Part shown: positions 53,098-63,500 of the stretch, piece after piece
How positions within the stretch are numbered: position 1 is the stretch's first letter
How the letters are laid out: each line of letters opens with the position of its first letter
Assembly: GCF_045865695.1 (NCBI RefSeq)
Contig: NZ_BAACAP010000202.1
Location: 1-64,000 of the forward strand
Origin: Scytonema sp045865695
Lineage (GTDB): Bacteria; Cyanobacteriota; Cyanobacteriia; Cyanobacteriales; Nostocaceae
Direction of reading: 5' to 3'
Length of the DNA stretch: 64,000 nt
Translations under genes and position numbers: made by a program
The notes under the pieces: generated by a model
What the model was told of the DNA's origin: nothing
The model's input: only the letters and a program-made list of their open reading frames with translations
Database searches by the model: none

Positions 53098-53227
53098 TGG
53101 GGTATCTGAGTGAGTTAAAAGCAGCATAACTGCGTATACTACAGCACATTCAACCGTTACATCTACTTTGTTATCTCTTGCCAAAGTTATCGCTACACTA
53201 AAAACGGTGGATACCTTAAAAAATGTA

Positions 53228-54196
53228 ATGAGTTACCTCGAAACAGCGGCGCAGTTCTACAGTGAAGTTGCTCAAGAACCAGAAGTTGGGCTTTGTTGCG
53301 TACAGAGTACACCTCTACAACTACCAGGACTAAAAATTCCTTGCCGCATGCAGGAAATGAACTATGGTTGTGGTACTACCGTACACCCCACTGAACTCGG
53401 CAATCAACCTACAGTGCTTTATGTTGGAGTTGGTGGAGGCTTGGAAGCTTTACAATTTGCCTACTTTTCTCGCCGTTCCAGTGCTGTTATTGCTGTCGAT
53501 CCCGTTGTACAAATGCGAGAAGCAGCTACACGGAATTTAGAAATTGCCGCTCGAGAAAATTCTTGGTTTGACACCAGCTTTGTAGAAATCAAAGAAGGCG
53601 ATGCTTTCAACTTACCCATTCCCGATAGTTCGGTTGATATCGTCGCACAGAATTGTCTTTTCAATATTTTTGAACCAGAAGATTTAACTCGTGCTTTACA
53701 AGAAGCCTACCGGGTGTTAAAACCGGGCGGTAAATTGCAAATGAGTGACCCTATTGCAACTCGTCCTATTCCACAACACTTGCAAAAAGATGAGCGCTTG
53801 CGAGCAATGTGTTTATCGGGCGCACTGACTTATGAAGAGTACATTCAACGAATTATTAATGTTGGTTTTGGAAAAGTAGAGATTCGCGCCCGCCGTCCCT
53901 ATCGATTACTAGATTCTTATACTTATAATCTAGAAGAAAATCTTCTTCTAGAGAGTTTAGATTCTGTAGCTTTTAAAGTTCCTATTCCTGATGATGGAGC
54001 TTGTGTTTTTACAGGTAAAACAGCAATTTATGCTGGTTCTGAAAACTTTTTTGATGATGGTGTAGGTCATCTTCTTCCAAAGGGAATACCTACAGTAGTT
54101 TGTGATAAAACTGCTGCAAAATTGGCTAAATTAATGCCTGGTGAAATAACAATTACTGAGTCTACTTGGCACTATAGCGGTGGTGGTTGTTGTTGA
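53228..54196 (+). CDS. arsM: Arsenite S-adenosylmethionine methyltransferase (arsenosugar pathway)
   Basis: About 322 aa from ATG 53228 (a TTG at 53168 would add 20). It has the SAM-binding fold (VLYVGVGGGLEALQFAYFSRR, AVDPVVQMREAA, EGDAFNLPIPDSSVDIVAQNCLFNIF, AYRVLKPGGKLQMSD). It also has Cys residues of the ArsM type (VGLCCVQST, IPCRMQEMNYGCGTT) and the Cys-rich tail SGGGCC thought to bind arsenic. It methylates arsenite as a step toward arsenosugars. A radical-SAM partner follows on the same strand. Confidence 0.88.
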   Translation: MSYLETAAQFYSEVAQEPEVGLCCVQSTPLQLPGLKIPCRMQEMNYGCGTTVHPTELGNQPTVLYVGVGGGLEALQFAYFSRRSSAVIAVDPVVQMREAATRNLEIAARENSWFDTSFVEIKEGDAFNLPIPDSSVDIVAQNCLFNIFEPEDLTRALQEAYRVLKPGGKLQMSDPIATRPIPQHLQKDERLRAMCLSGALTYEEYIQRIINVGFGKVEIRARRPYRLLDSYTYNLEENLLLESLDSVAFKVPIPDDGACVFTGKTAIYAGSENFFDDGVGHLLPKGIPTVVCDKTAAKLAKLMPGEITITESTWHYSGGGCC

Positions 54197-54261
54197 AGAA
54201 GGCAAAGGGCAGAAGGCTTTCTCAATTCAAAATAGCACGGTCTACTATTTGCTGTTGGTGG

Positions 54262-54325
54262 GCAATGCCCAACGCCACTCCTAGCAGTCGCGGGGGAACC
54301 CGCGCTTTTCGGGTGGCTCCCCTAC
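54262..54325 (-). repeat. Dispersed repeat with hairpin core
   Basis: An inverted relative of about 31440-31500: ggcaatgcccaacgccactcc ... cgggtggctcccc. Here it also contains gcgggg-gaa-cccgc. Confidence 0.65.
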
Positions 54326-54397
54326 TTATTTGGGTAATCTTCTGGTGGCAAGGAAGTAGATAAGACTGTCTCAATCCAAAATCTAAAATCGTATTAG

Positions 54398-55387
54398 ATG
54401 ATTCAAACAACCGTAACACCTTTCAAACAGAAACTTACTTCAGCTTTAACAAAACAAGAAATCTCTGTTTTGCAAATTAATTTGGGAAAGCGCTGTAATC
54501 TAGCGTGTAACCATTGCCATGTAGAAGCAGGACCAAAACGTACAGAAGAACTTTCTTCAGAAATTTGCGAACAGTTAATTGAATTGATTCAGAGATTTCC
54601 TCAGCTCCAGATTGTCGATTTAACTGGTGGCGCACCAGAAATGAATTATGGATTCAAACCACTTGTGGAAGCCGCGAGAGCCAATGATAAGCAAGTTATT
54701 GTTCGGTCTAACTTGACTATTTATTTTGAAAATGGATTTGGCGACTTACCGGCGTACTTTGCTCAACAAAAAGTTCGAGTTGTTGCATCCTTACCTTGCT
54801 ATCTAGAAGATAATGTAGATAAAATGCGTGGTGCGGGTGTATATAATAGTTCGATCGCAGCACTTCAGTGGTTGAATCGACTTGGTTACGGAAAAGAACC
54901 GGATCTCATTTTGGATTTGGTGTTTAATCCTCAAATTCCTGTAAGCGAAAAATTTTCTCTAACTCCAGACCAAGTGAAACTCGAAAGAAGTTACAAAGAG
55001 TTTTTACAGGCAAACTTTGGTATCGTATTTAACAATTTGTATACCATTACCAATCTACCCGTTGGGAGAACAAAACTATACTTGGAACGGCAAAAGCTCT
55101 ATACTCCTTATCTACGGTTTCTAGAATCAAATTTTAATTCTGGTACGGTTGAACATCTGATGTGTCGCAATGAGCTTTCTATCGATTATCTCGGTAATGT
55201 CTATGATTGCGACTTCCATCAAATGATGAATTTGCCAGCTAAAAATCGCGATCGGGAGAAGCTCACAGTTGCTAAATTGCTGGAAGTTGGTAGTTTAGAT
55301 GTCATCTGTGAAGTCCAAACAGCTGTTTATTGCTATGGCTGTACGGCGGGTTGTGGTTCGAGTTGTGGCGGTGCTTTGGTGTCGTAA
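54398..55387 (+). CDS. arsS: Arsenosugar biosynthesis radical SAM protein
   Basis: 329 aa. The radical-SAM cluster motif CNLACNHC (NLGKRCNLACNHCHVEAGP, CxxxCxxC) and VDLTGGAPEMN follow the N-terminus. The C-terminal DUF3641-type region has DYLGNVYDCDFHQM and a Cys cluster (CYGCTAGCGSSCGG) for auxiliary iron-sulfur clusters. ArsS is thought to add the deoxyadenosyl moiety to methylated arsenic in arsenosugar synthesis. It lies 201 bp after arsM; the spacer holds a dispersed repeat, so co-transcription is likely but not certain. Confidence 0.9.
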   Translation: MIQTTVTPFKQKLTSALTKQEISVLQINLGKRCNLACNHCHVEAGPKRTEELSSEICEQLIELIQRFPQLQIVDLTGGAPEMNYGFKPLVEAARANDKQVIVRSNLTIYFENGFGDLPAYFAQQKVRVVASLPCYLEDNVDKMRGAGVYNSSIAALQWLNRLGYGKEPDLILDLVFNPQIPVSEKFSLTPDQVKLERSYKEFLQANFGIVFNNLYTITNLPVGRTKLYLERQKLYTPYLRFLESNFNSGTVEHLMCRNELSIDYLGNVYDCDFHQMMNLPAKNRDREKLTVAKLLEVGSLDVICEVQTAVYCYGCTAGCGSSCGGALVS

Positions 55388-55515
55388 CACCCATGATTTT
55401 TAATCTGTAACTTCAAAGAAAAAATTTATCTGTTACCAAAATTGTTACGAGCGATCGCTACCGCCTGCATGAGCTTATCATGATAGTTAAGTTAAGTCTC
55501 CTCACACCATACGAG

Positions 55516-55557
55516 AAACCGTGGCGCTCATCTCAGCTACCACGGTTTTTTATTTTT
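55516..55557 (+). terminator. Rho-independent terminator downstream of arsS
   Basis: aaaccgtgg (55516-55524) pairs with ccacggttt (55540-55548) around a 15-nt loop and runs into ttttttattttta. It is the clearest intrinsic terminator in the window. Its 129-nt distance from the arsS stop leaves room for a small RNA. Confidence 0.8.
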
Positions 55558-55724
55558 ACAGAGACAGGCGATCGCCTGACGAGTTATATACTGATACCAG
55601 TTGACAAAATGCATGATACATATATATTGGTCATAGGGGCGCTCTTGCCACCGCGCCCTTACAAGTCTGAAACGACCATTATCCGTCGATACATAGGATG
55701 GTCAATTTGTACAGTGTGTAAGTC

Positions 55725-55973
55725 CTACTGTAGTTGATTCTGATAATAGGTCAAAATTTGCTGTACTCTTTGTCGGCTTTGCGAATGAGAGTTTGCAGTA
55801 TATTCAATCCACAAGCCACCAACTTGGCTTTGATTGTAATCAAATTCTTGTGATGTTTGGGGAATTAAGCTAACTTCTACTCCATCCACTTGACGTAAAT
55901 GAGCTGCTATCTCTCGGTAAACAGCCAAAGGTAAACCAGCAAATTCAACTTTTTCTTTTGTCTCCATCTTCAC
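55725..55973 (-). CDS. Small conserved cyanobacterial hypothetical protein
   Basis: 82 aa. AGLPLAVYREIAAHLRQVDGVEVSLIPQTSQEFDYNQSQVGGLWIEYTANSHSQSRQRVQQILTYYQNQLQ has an alpha-beta-beta-alpha pattern. It lies 36 nt after the PilP-like lipoprotein's start region but is encoded beyond that gene's end on the same strand, so the two may form an operon. No function is known. Its compact, ungapped length suggests a real gene. Confidence 0.6.
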   Translation of the reverse strand: MKMETKEKVEFAGLPLAVYREIAAHLRQVDGVEVSLIPQTSQEFDYNQSQVGGLWIEYTANSHSQSRQRVQQILTYYQNQLQ

Positions 55974-56009
55974 TTAAATCCGCTTGGAATAGGTTTAGCG
56001 ATGGGACTG

Positions 56010-56900
56010 CTAGGACATAGGGCTTCCAATCGATGCTGTTGGTGCTTGCTTGTCCTTCTCAACCCCTTCTCCTACCATTTTCGCAACTTCCATACCATAC
56101 TGTTCCAAAATCACGACGGGTTCGGAACCTTCATTCATCTCAATCCGTTTAATTAACACTCCGTTGGCTAATCGCTGTCCTGCTTGCACGTATCTGCTTG
56201 TTGGCTCAGTTGGAACTTTAATAATTGCTTGGGGTTCTCTGCCAATGAGAACTACACCTGTAACAACAACGGCTCTGGCTAATTCTGGTTGTGGTGGAGG
56301 TGGTGCCATAGCTGTTAATCCCGGATTGGGTACAACTTGAGGTAGTACTTTTGGCAATACTCTAGTGGTAGGTGGCTTCAGTTTAGCGATCGCCCTCGTA
56401 TTTATTTTCCGCTTTTGCGGAGTCTTTAAAATCTTTTTCTTTGCTACATTTGGATTTGTTTGGAATTTTGTATTTTTTATTGCTCCACGTTGATTTCTAC
56501 TAGAATACAAAGGAGGCAATAATCTCGGAACGGTTCTTTGTCCTCCTACAACTCTTTCTACACCAGGTCTTATTTCAGGATACGATGTAATTTGTTCAAA
56601 CGGATCGTTACGTCCTTTTTCCACAAGACCTTGCCGTTGTAAACCATTGGTCGGTTGAATTAAATTAGCAGATGTTGGAACATTTGCAGAAGGTGGTTTT
56701 GCAGCAACAACTGGATTGGAAAAGTTTGGCTTACCCGTTGGTTTAGATGGTACGGGTAAGGTAGCTTGATTTGCAGGATTGGTGGCTGTCGGCGCTTCAG
56801 GTGGCGTGGGATTGGTAGATTCCTGTGTGCCTTCTGAAGAACAGGAGGTCATCGCCAGAGCTAGAATAGCTGCTATTGCGATTGTTAATTTTCTGACCAT
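56010..56900 (-). CDS. PilP-like lipoprotein
   Basis: 296 aa. The lipobox signal is MVRKLTIAIAAILALAMTSC (Cys20). A long Pro/Thr/Asn-rich disordered part follows, with basic stretches (KKKILKTPQKRKINTRAIAKLK). The C-terminal domain (RAVVVTGVVLIGREPQAIIKVPTEPTSRYVQAGQRLANGVLIKRIEMNEGSEPVVILEQYGMEVAKMVG) is a small beta fold like that of PilP/pilus-assembly lipoproteins. It may act in the envelope part of a pilus or secretion machine, but no other pil genes are adjacent. Confidence 0.65.
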   Translation of the reverse strand: MVRKLTIAIAAILALAMTSCSSEGTQESTNPTPPEAPTATNPANQATLPVPSKPTGKPNFSNPVVAAKPPSANVPTSANLIQPTNGLQRQGLVEKGRNDPFEQITSYPEIRPGVERVVGGQRTVPRLLPPLYSSRNQRGAIKNTKFQTNPNVAKKKILKTPQKRKINTRAIAKLKPPTTRVLPKVLPQVVPNPGLTAMAPPPPQPELARAVVVTGVVLIGREPQAIIKVPTEPTSRYVQAGQRLANGVLIKRIEMNEGSEPVVILEQYGMEVAKMVGEGVEKDKQAPTASIGSPMS

Positions 56901-57054
56901 GAGTCTTTCTCAAAAGTTATTTGCTATTTCTCGAAATCAATATGCTTGAGTTTATATTCAAGGCAAAGTGTGATACCGTTATAACCCAACTTTCCGCAAT
57001 GCAAGAGTTTCTTTAAAGACTTTAGTTTTTTTCAAAGACACACAGGTAGAAATC

Positions 57055-57831
57055 CTACTCTTCCGCCACAGTCATTAGGTTTTTCAGTACATCTAGCCCT
57101 TTTTTCACCCGTCGAGAAACAGTGACTACACTGATACCAAGACGTTCTGCCACTTGTTTCTGCGTCAAATCTTGCAAAAATACGAATTCTAAGACTTCAC
57201 GAGTACGGTTTTCTAACTGTACTAGAGCTTGTTGCAAGCGAAGTTGGTCTTCTTGTGCTAGCTGAAAGCTGCGGTAGCGATTATCTGGAACTAATTCTCC
57301 CAAACAAGTTGCTCCTTCATCTCCATCCTGCACGGGTACATCCAAGCTGAGTGGAGCGCGATTAGTCCAAGCTAGCTTGATTTCCTGCCATTCGTCTAGA
57401 GAAATTTCTAACGCCACTGCTAATTCAGAATCAGTAGGTTGACGATTGTATTTTTCTCGCCAAGAACGCGAAACTCCTATAGCTTGCTGTTGCAGTGCCA
57501 ACCATCGTCGGGGAATTCGTACAGTCACACCCTTATCACGAAGGTAGTGTTGAATTTCACCACGAATATAAGGGATTGCAAAGGAACTAAAAGCGTGTCC
57601 TTTTGAAATTTCAAATCTTTCAATAGCCCGAATTAAGCCTAAACAACCTACTTGAAGCAAATCTTCATAACTTTCATGACACTGATTCATCCAGTAATGA
57701 GCTTCTTTTCTCACAAGTCCAAAATTCAGTTGTACTAACTGGTTCCGAACAGTAGCGTCTCCAGACTGTTGGTATTCTCGTAACAACTGCCAAATTTCAT
57801 GCTTCAGTTCGTTGGTGACTGTCGTTGGCAT
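57055..57831 (-). CDS. sigF: RNA polymerase sigma factor SigF (group 3)
   Basis: 258 aa. Region 2 (VRNQLVQLNFGLVRKEAHYW...YEDLLQVGCLGLIRAIERFEISKGHAFSSFAIPYIRGEIQHYLRD), region 3 (RIPRRWLALQQQAIGVSRSWREKYNRQPTDSELAVALEIS) and region 4 helix-turn-helix (LQDLTQKQVAERLGISVVTVSRRVKKGLDVLKNL) are all present. It is of the cyanobacterial SigF type, which in Synechocystis governs motility and pilus genes. The PilP-like lipoprotein gene next door on the same strand fits such a regulon. Confidence 0.9.
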   Translation of the reverse strand: MPTTVTNELKHEIWQLLREYQQSGDATVRNQLVQLNFGLVRKEAHYWMNQCHESYEDLLQVGCLGLIRAIERFEISKGHAFSSFAIPYIRGEIQHYLRDKGVTVRIPRRWLALQQQAIGVSRSWREKYNRQPTDSELAVALEISLDEWQEIKLAWTNRAPLSLDVPVQDGDEGATCLGELVPDNRYRSFQLAQEDQLRLQQALVQLENRTREVLEFVFLQDLTQKQVAERLGISVVTVSRRVKKGLDVLKNLMTVAEE

Positions 57832-58312
57832 AGCACCGCATTAAGTTTGTTTGATAAAAAGTGGGGGATACATTGTTAAACCAAGCTGCAATTGTGTCTA
57901 GAAATTCAGCCGATCTCGCCTACCTGGAGTCTCTTTAGCAGGGGACTCTTATAGCCACTAACAAGCAGATGACAAGGGGCAGCTTCCAGGTAAGAGAGCA
58001 GCTTGTCGCCAGACATGGGATTGTTTGCACATTGTTCTCCAATAGGTTAAGGCTTTTTCAATAGCACACTTACCAAAGGCGATAGCCCGGTACGGCTTGC
58101 GCTTCGCGATAAGCCGGGTACGGCTTGCGCTTCGCGAACGAACAATGCAGCTTAATTTAAAGACGATGGATTTTTGATTTTTTAGTTAACTTTGGTTTAA
58201 CCAGTAGTTTTTTTCAAACTACATAGAAATAAAATAGAAAATTTGCTACAGAAATACCAACCGAAATTATACTGAATTCTATAATTAACAAAAATAATGT
58301 CTTTAGTAAGAT

Positions 58313-58370
58313 TGGGGATTGGGGATTGGGGAACTCGGGGCCCTCTCTGGGGATAAGGGGCAATGGGGAT
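58313..58370 (+). repeat. Dispersed composite repeat, copy 5
   Basis: ggggattggggattgggg plus aactcggggccctctctggg and gataaggggcaatggggat. It matches copy 1 except for one fewer C/G in the central palindrome. Confidence 0.85.
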
Positions 58371-58371
58371 T

Positions 58372-58510
58372 GGTCAGGTGGTCAGGTGGTCACTGGTCAC
58401 TGGTCACTGGTCAGGTGGTCACTGGTCACTGGTCACTGGTCAGGTGGTCACTGGTCACTGGTCAGGTGGTCACTGGTCAGGTGGTCACTGGTCAGGTGGT
58501 CACTAGTCAC
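58372..58510. repeat. Mixed heptanucleotide array (TGGTCAC and AGGTGGT units)
   Basis: About twenty 7-bp units of ggtcact and ggtcagg types alternate, the longest such array in the window. Confidence 0.9.
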
Positions 58511-58557
58511 TGTTAAAAACAACAAGGGACTGGAAACTAGACAGTGGTGATTAGAAT

Positions 58558-58632
58558 CCAGAGTGTTCTCCAGTCCCTAGTCCCCAGTCCCTAGTCTCCA
58601 GTCCCTAGTCCCCAGTCCCTAGTCCCTAGTCC
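58558..58632. repeat. Heptanucleotide array (CCCTAGT/CCCCAGT)
   Basis: About ten 7-bp units ctccagt, ccctagt and ccccagt lie directly before the psbO stop codon. Confidence 0.9.
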
Positions 58633-58639
58633 TTATTAA

Positions 58640-59467
58640 CTAGGCACGTGGTTCGAGTCGAGCGTAGAACAAACCGCGAATTTTAACCTCTTCTGGTTCT
58701 TTCGCACCCAAATCTGTATCTGAAGGCTGTTCGCTCTCGAAAGTACCACCAATTTCCCCGGTAGCATTATCTACTTTTGCTACCTGCAAAGAGATTTTAC
58801 CTTTTAAAACATCAGTTCTCTTAACGTTAGCATTGACAAGTTCGCGATCGTCTGATTGAGCGGGAAGAGCTACGGCGTTATCATAACCGCTAGCAACACC
58901 GCGACCTTTGGGATCGAGGAAAGTAGCACCACGGTAAGAGGGGACTTTAAAAGTACCTTCAAAGTCTGTGGAGGTATTGATGCTAGTTAAGCCCGGTTGT
59001 GATTGAGCAACCAAACCTTTAACAGTGAATAAGAAGGGTATGCTTTCACCGCCAGGAAGTTTAACAGTAGCGGCTTGGAAGTCAAAACCATCTTTTTCGA
59101 CAAAGGTGAGGCTACCATCGGGATTAACGTTCAAATCTCCCAAAATTTGGTCAAGAGAGTAAGTGCGGCGAGTTAATAATTTGCCTGCAACATATTCTGC
59201 TTTTTGCCGTTTGTTTATTGGCTCTTCTTTTATAAAGAATTGGGTTGGTTCTAGGCAAAGTTCTTTGATACTGTAAGCCCCGTTAGGATCGATAGGAATC
59301 GAACCGCGACTTGTTTCTGTTAGCTGTGGGCATTTGTTAGCCAAACCAGTTCCTCTAATTTGGTCATAGGTTAGGTAATCTGTACCAGAACTAGCTGGTT
59401 CACTACAAGCAGTCAAAAACCCCATGCACAAAGCCAAGATTGCCACAATTAAAGCGCGAAACCTCAT
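58640..59467 (-). CDS. psbO: Photosystem II manganese-stabilising protein PsbO
   Basis: 275 aa from ATG 59467 (a start 4 codons upstream is possible). The lipoprotein-like signal peptide is MRFRALIVAILALCMGFLTAC. The mature barrel has LTYDQIRGTGLANKCPQL and SIKELCLEPTQFF (conserved disulfide Cys pair), GLVAQSQPGLTSINTSTDFEGTFKVPSYRGATFLDPKGRG and the C-terminal RGLFYARLEP. It binds the lumenal side of PSII and protects the Mn4CaO5 cluster. The long upstream gap presumably contains its promoter. Confidence 0.96.
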   Translation of the reverse strand: MRFRALIVAILALCMGFLTACSEPASSGTDYLTYDQIRGTGLANKCPQLTETSRGSIPIDPNGAYSIKELCLEPTQFFIKEEPINKRQKAEYVAGKLLTRRTYSLDQILGDLNVNPDGSLTFVEKDGFDFQAATVKLPGGESIPFLFTVKGLVAQSQPGLTSINTSTDFEGTFKVPSYRGATFLDPKGRGVASGYDNAVALPAQSDDRELVNANVKRTDVLKGKISLQVAKVDNATGEIGGTFESEQPSDTDLGAKEPEEVKIRGLFYARLEPRA

Positions 59468-60186
59468 GGTTAACCTCAATGTAAAAAATTATTAATTATG
59501 TAGTAAAACTGACAGCTAAATGTGCTTTACGTTTAGCTGTCTCGATCTGGGGGAAAAATCCCAAATAGCCGTTCCACAATATCTTGACAAGATGTGTGGT
59601 TGTAGGATACCAGAAAAATCCACAGTTTTACATACAGCCCATTGTTTGATGGGTAATTAGCGAATCATCAGCCAGATCATACGATTTTTTTTAACTCAAA
59701 ATCAAAGCGTTTTAATATTCAACTACAATATGGGGATCGATCGAAGGGCAGTAGGGTGGGCATTGCTCACCAATGTTAAACTTGTAGCCTAGCGCTACCT
59801 ACGCCGAGAAGGTAAAAGTTTCTTATAAATTTTGTAACTTATTTTTAACGGCTCGTTAACATCCAATAGCCACAGATATGTGTAAAATTTGTCAAGCTTC
59901 TCTCTCAGAAAACGGTACTATAGAGGAGTAAAAGCCCGATTTTCGCTCTATAGATTTATCGTCCAAGTAAATGACCTGTAGTAAATTGATTTTACAGCCA
60001 TTTTCAGCTAGAGAGACCACATATTGTAGGGTGGGCGTCCTCGCCCGCCTCATCCAGTAAGGGCGTCCTCTCCCGTCCCCTTATTTAGTACGGGCAAGAT
60101 GCCCGTACCACAAGACAATGCTGTGGTTCATTTAGGTGAAAACTGCTGTAAATAAAAAGTTGACAGGGTTTCCAACAGAGGTTTCA
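59468..60186. other. psbO upstream region
   Basis: About 700 bp without a gene, expected to contain the psbO promoter (leftward) and that of the next rightward gene. Dispersed phrases gtagggtgggca (59750) and gtagggtgggcgtcctcgcc (60026) and a hairpin tacgggcaagatgcccgta (60093-60111) occur in the right half. Confidence 0.55.
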
Positions 60187-60552
60187 ATGAGTCAAAACGG
60201 CAAAGCAACGGAATCAGTCAATTTGTCTTCCCAACTGCAAGCGATCGCATCTGCTGTTAACAATGCACTGCAGAATTGTCAAGGTGACACCATGGCCATC
60301 TTAGCCTTACTGCGACAGATCGAGCAGTTACACCAAGAAATTCGAGAAGGAGCTTTCCAGAAAAGTTTGCCGGATAACCGTCAAGCACTCTATTCCTTGT
60401 TGCGTAATATTGAAACAGAGGGTGGTTGGCCTTATATTGAGCGGATGAAACTGCAAAGCTTTCTCAAACATTTAGAACAAGAAGCAACTGTTAGCAATGG
60501 TAATGACGGACTTGTTGTAGAAAATGAAACTTCTTTAGAGAGTGGTCACTAG
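60187..60552 (+). CDS. Hypothetical helical protein
   Basis: 121 aa from ATG 60187 (an upstream alternative at 60136). It is predicted all-helical (NLSSQLQAIASAVNNALQNCQGDTMAILALLRQIEQLHQEIREGAFQKSLPDNRQALYSLLRNIETEGGWPYIERMKLQSFLKHL). The final residues SGH and stop come from a TGGTCAC-type repeat shared with the convergent STAND-WD40 gene, whose stop overlaps by 4 nt. No function was recognised. Confidence 0.65.
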   Translation: MSQNGKATESVNLSSQLQAIASAVNNALQNCQGDTMAILALLRQIEQLHQEIREGAFQKSLPDNRQALYSLLRNIETEGGWPYIERMKLQSFLKHLEQEATVSNGNDGLVVENETSLESGH

Positions 60553-63500
60553 TCACTGGTCAGGTGGTCACCGCATAAACGGCGATCGCGTCGCTCGACG
60601 TTACGATTGTACTTAAGATAATTATCGACCCAATAACATCCCCGATCCAGTAAGTCGTGAATATCTAAATTCCATAAGATAATTGTGTTGTCATCACTAG
60701 CTGATGCCAAAGTATTGCCATCAGGGCTAAAGCTAGTACCCAATACTGGGGCTTGGTGACCGTTAAGAATTTTAATTAACTTACCATCACGACTCCAAAG
60801 TTTAACAGTACTGTCCCAACTTGCTGCAGCAATAATCTCTCCATTTGGACTAAAAGTCACGGCATTAACACTGTCACTATATCCCTTGAGTAAAGTTTTT
60901 AATAATTTGCCATCCCACTGCCACAATCTCACAGTGTTATCCCAACTAGCAGATGCTAGTAAATGGTCTGTAGGACTGAACCCTACACCCATTACCCAAC
61001 CTTCATGAGGAGAAAAAGTTTTGAGTAAAGTACCATCTCGTCGCCAAAGTTTGACTGTTTGGTCATCACTAGCTGAGGCTAAAACTTGACCATCCGGACT
61101 AAAACTCACACTATTTACCCAACCGTTATGCCCTTCCAAAGTGGCAAGCAATTTACCTTCGCGATTCCAAAGTTTAACAGTTTTGTCTTTACTACCCGAT
61201 GCCAATAACATCCCATCAGGGCTAAAAGTAACACTCATCACGCTATCAGTATGCCCTCTAAGGGTTTTGAGCAAAGTACCATCGCTTCGCCAAAGTTTGA
61301 CAGTTTTGTCATAACTTCCAGAAGCCAAGATTTGACCGGATGGGTCAAAACTGACGCTAGGCACTCTGTCTTTGTGTCCTGTTAAAGTTTTGTAAAGACG
61401 AGTTGTCGTATCACTGCCATCACCAGAACGCCGCCACAATTTTATCGTGCGATCGCGACTTCCTGAAGCCAACATTTTGCCATCCGGTCTCCAAGCAACG
61501 CTCAACACTCTATCGGTATGACCTTTTAAAACAGGAAGTCTTGGAGGTTCTAAACTCCACTGTTTGACAGTTTTGTCGTAACTTGCTGAAACCAAAAGCT
61601 TGTTATCTGGACTAAACACGACGCTAGCAACAGCATCGCTGTGACCCTTAAAACTCTGAATGAAAGTACCGTTAGTACTCCAGAGATTAATGGCGTTGTC
61701 ATCACCTGCTGATGCTAATTGCTGGCTATTAGGGCTGAAGCTCAGACTCCAAATAGTAGCACTATGATGTTGTAAAGTTCTGTAAAGACTAAAAATTACC
61801 CCATCTTGAGTATCAAAGTCAGACCAACGCCAAAGTTTAATGGTTTTATCCCGTCCTGCTGATGCTAACATTTGACCGTTAGGGCTGAAAGCAACAGAAG
61901 TCAGGCCCTTTTCATGTCCTAATAGAGTTTTCACCAAACGACCATCTCGTCGCCAAATTTTTATTGTCTTGTCCTCACTCACCGAAGCAATAAATTTACC
62001 ATCCGGGCTAAAGCATACCCAATTAACCCAACCTCTGTGTCCGTGAAGTATTTTGATGAGATTACCATCAGTACGCCAAAGATATACATTTCCATCCTTG
62101 CTAGTAGAAGCTAGCATTTTACCATCAGGGCTAAAACTTACACTATAAACCCAATCTTTATGCCCTTTAAGAGTTTTGTATGGTACTAAGTCAAAAGTTC
62201 CTACAGTTGAGTTTCTTCGCCAAATTTTTACGGTTCGATCGAGGCTAGCAGAGGCTAAAGTTTGCCCATCAGGACTAAAAGTGACACTAGTTATAGCATC
62301 TTTGTGACCTTTAAGGGTTTGGAGTAAAAATCCATCACGCCGCCATACTTTTATCGTTCGATCTGTACTACCTGATGCTAATAACTGACCGTCAGGGCTA
62401 AAACTGACAGCCCAGACAATATCATGATGCCCTTCCAAACGATTGACTTCCGTGACTCCATACACTGCCTGTTGTAAAGCTGTTATCACTCGCATTTGTG
62501 TATCTGGAAGTACATCTTGCGTCTGTTTCATTTTACGAAACGCTCGGAGACTTTCTAGTAAAGCATCAAACTCTTTATTAGAGGCAAATAAAGCTTCGCT
62601 TGCTGATGTTAAGGCACTAATTTTTAAGTTAGTCTCGCTACGTTCTGCACGTAAAGTTTGCCGAATTGCTGCTCTTTTCTGAAGATTAGCATTCCAGCAT
62701 AATCCTCCTATTGTCGTCAATAATACAGTTAACAAAAAACCTACTACCTGTGCTTCTCGCAATCTTTTTTTTAATACGATATTTAACTGTTGTTGAGACA
62801 TTTTTTGAGCGACTTCTGCTTTGTTTTTTTCAAAATGAACTTTTTGTAACTTAGCAGTAATTTCATAGTTATTTTTTTGACGAATAGGTTCTACTAAATA
62901 ATCGTGAACTAACTGATAGCGATCGCCTGATTCTTCACGCATTCTCAGCACTAATCCACTACCTACTAAAATTTCTAAAATGAGATCTAGACTTGAGGAA
63001 AGAGAGATGGGGAGATGGGGAGCTGAAGTACAGTTTCCCCATATCTCTGAGCCTCCATATCCGACCTTTTCTTGAGATAGGGCTGATAATAACTCAGCTT
63101 TGGTTTTAAGAGGTCGGATACCTTTTTCATGAGTTAACTCAAAAAGTAATTGCCAACTTATATATTGATTTTCCGCTCCGCAATCTTTGATAACTTCTTC
63201 TAGCCAACGCTGTACGAGTTTTTCCGAACCTCCACACATCAAATACTCTTCAAGTGTTGTGATGTTGTCAGCTTGCAATTGAGCGCCTACAATTTGTAAT
63301 TCAATGGGATGAACTTCATCAACCTCACCTGCTAAATCTTCAACTAATTTATTAATTAATCTATCTTGAGCTTCATAATAAGAACGTTGAGTTAAACTTT
63401 TAATAATATTAATTGCATCTTGGCTAGAAAATTTATTCAGATAGTATCTGATATCCTTATCAAGAATATCTCCATTAATAATTTCTAAATTACATTCATT

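Larger units (their letters stand above)
57832..58639. other. Repeat-rich intergenic region
   Basis: No credible gene; apparent frames at 58319-58550 are translated repeats. It contains a 21-bp direct repeat (ggtacggcttgcgcttcgcga at 58089-58109 and 58117-58137), a composite repeat (58313-58370), a long TGGTCAC/TGGTCAG array and a CCCTAGT/CCCCAGT array. Confidence 0.8.

Noticed and set aside
55480..55737. 85-codon rightward frame after arsS
   Set aside because: It spans a clear intrinsic terminator and has no conserved pattern.
58319..58550. Two overlapping frames full of Trp, Ser and Val
   Set aside because: They are translations of the GGGGATT and TGGTCAC heptanucleotide arrays.
58372..58632. 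Regular repeats that could suggest a CRISPR array
   Set aside because: Units are 7 bp, directly adjacent and without unique spacers, so they are heptanucleotide tandem repeats.
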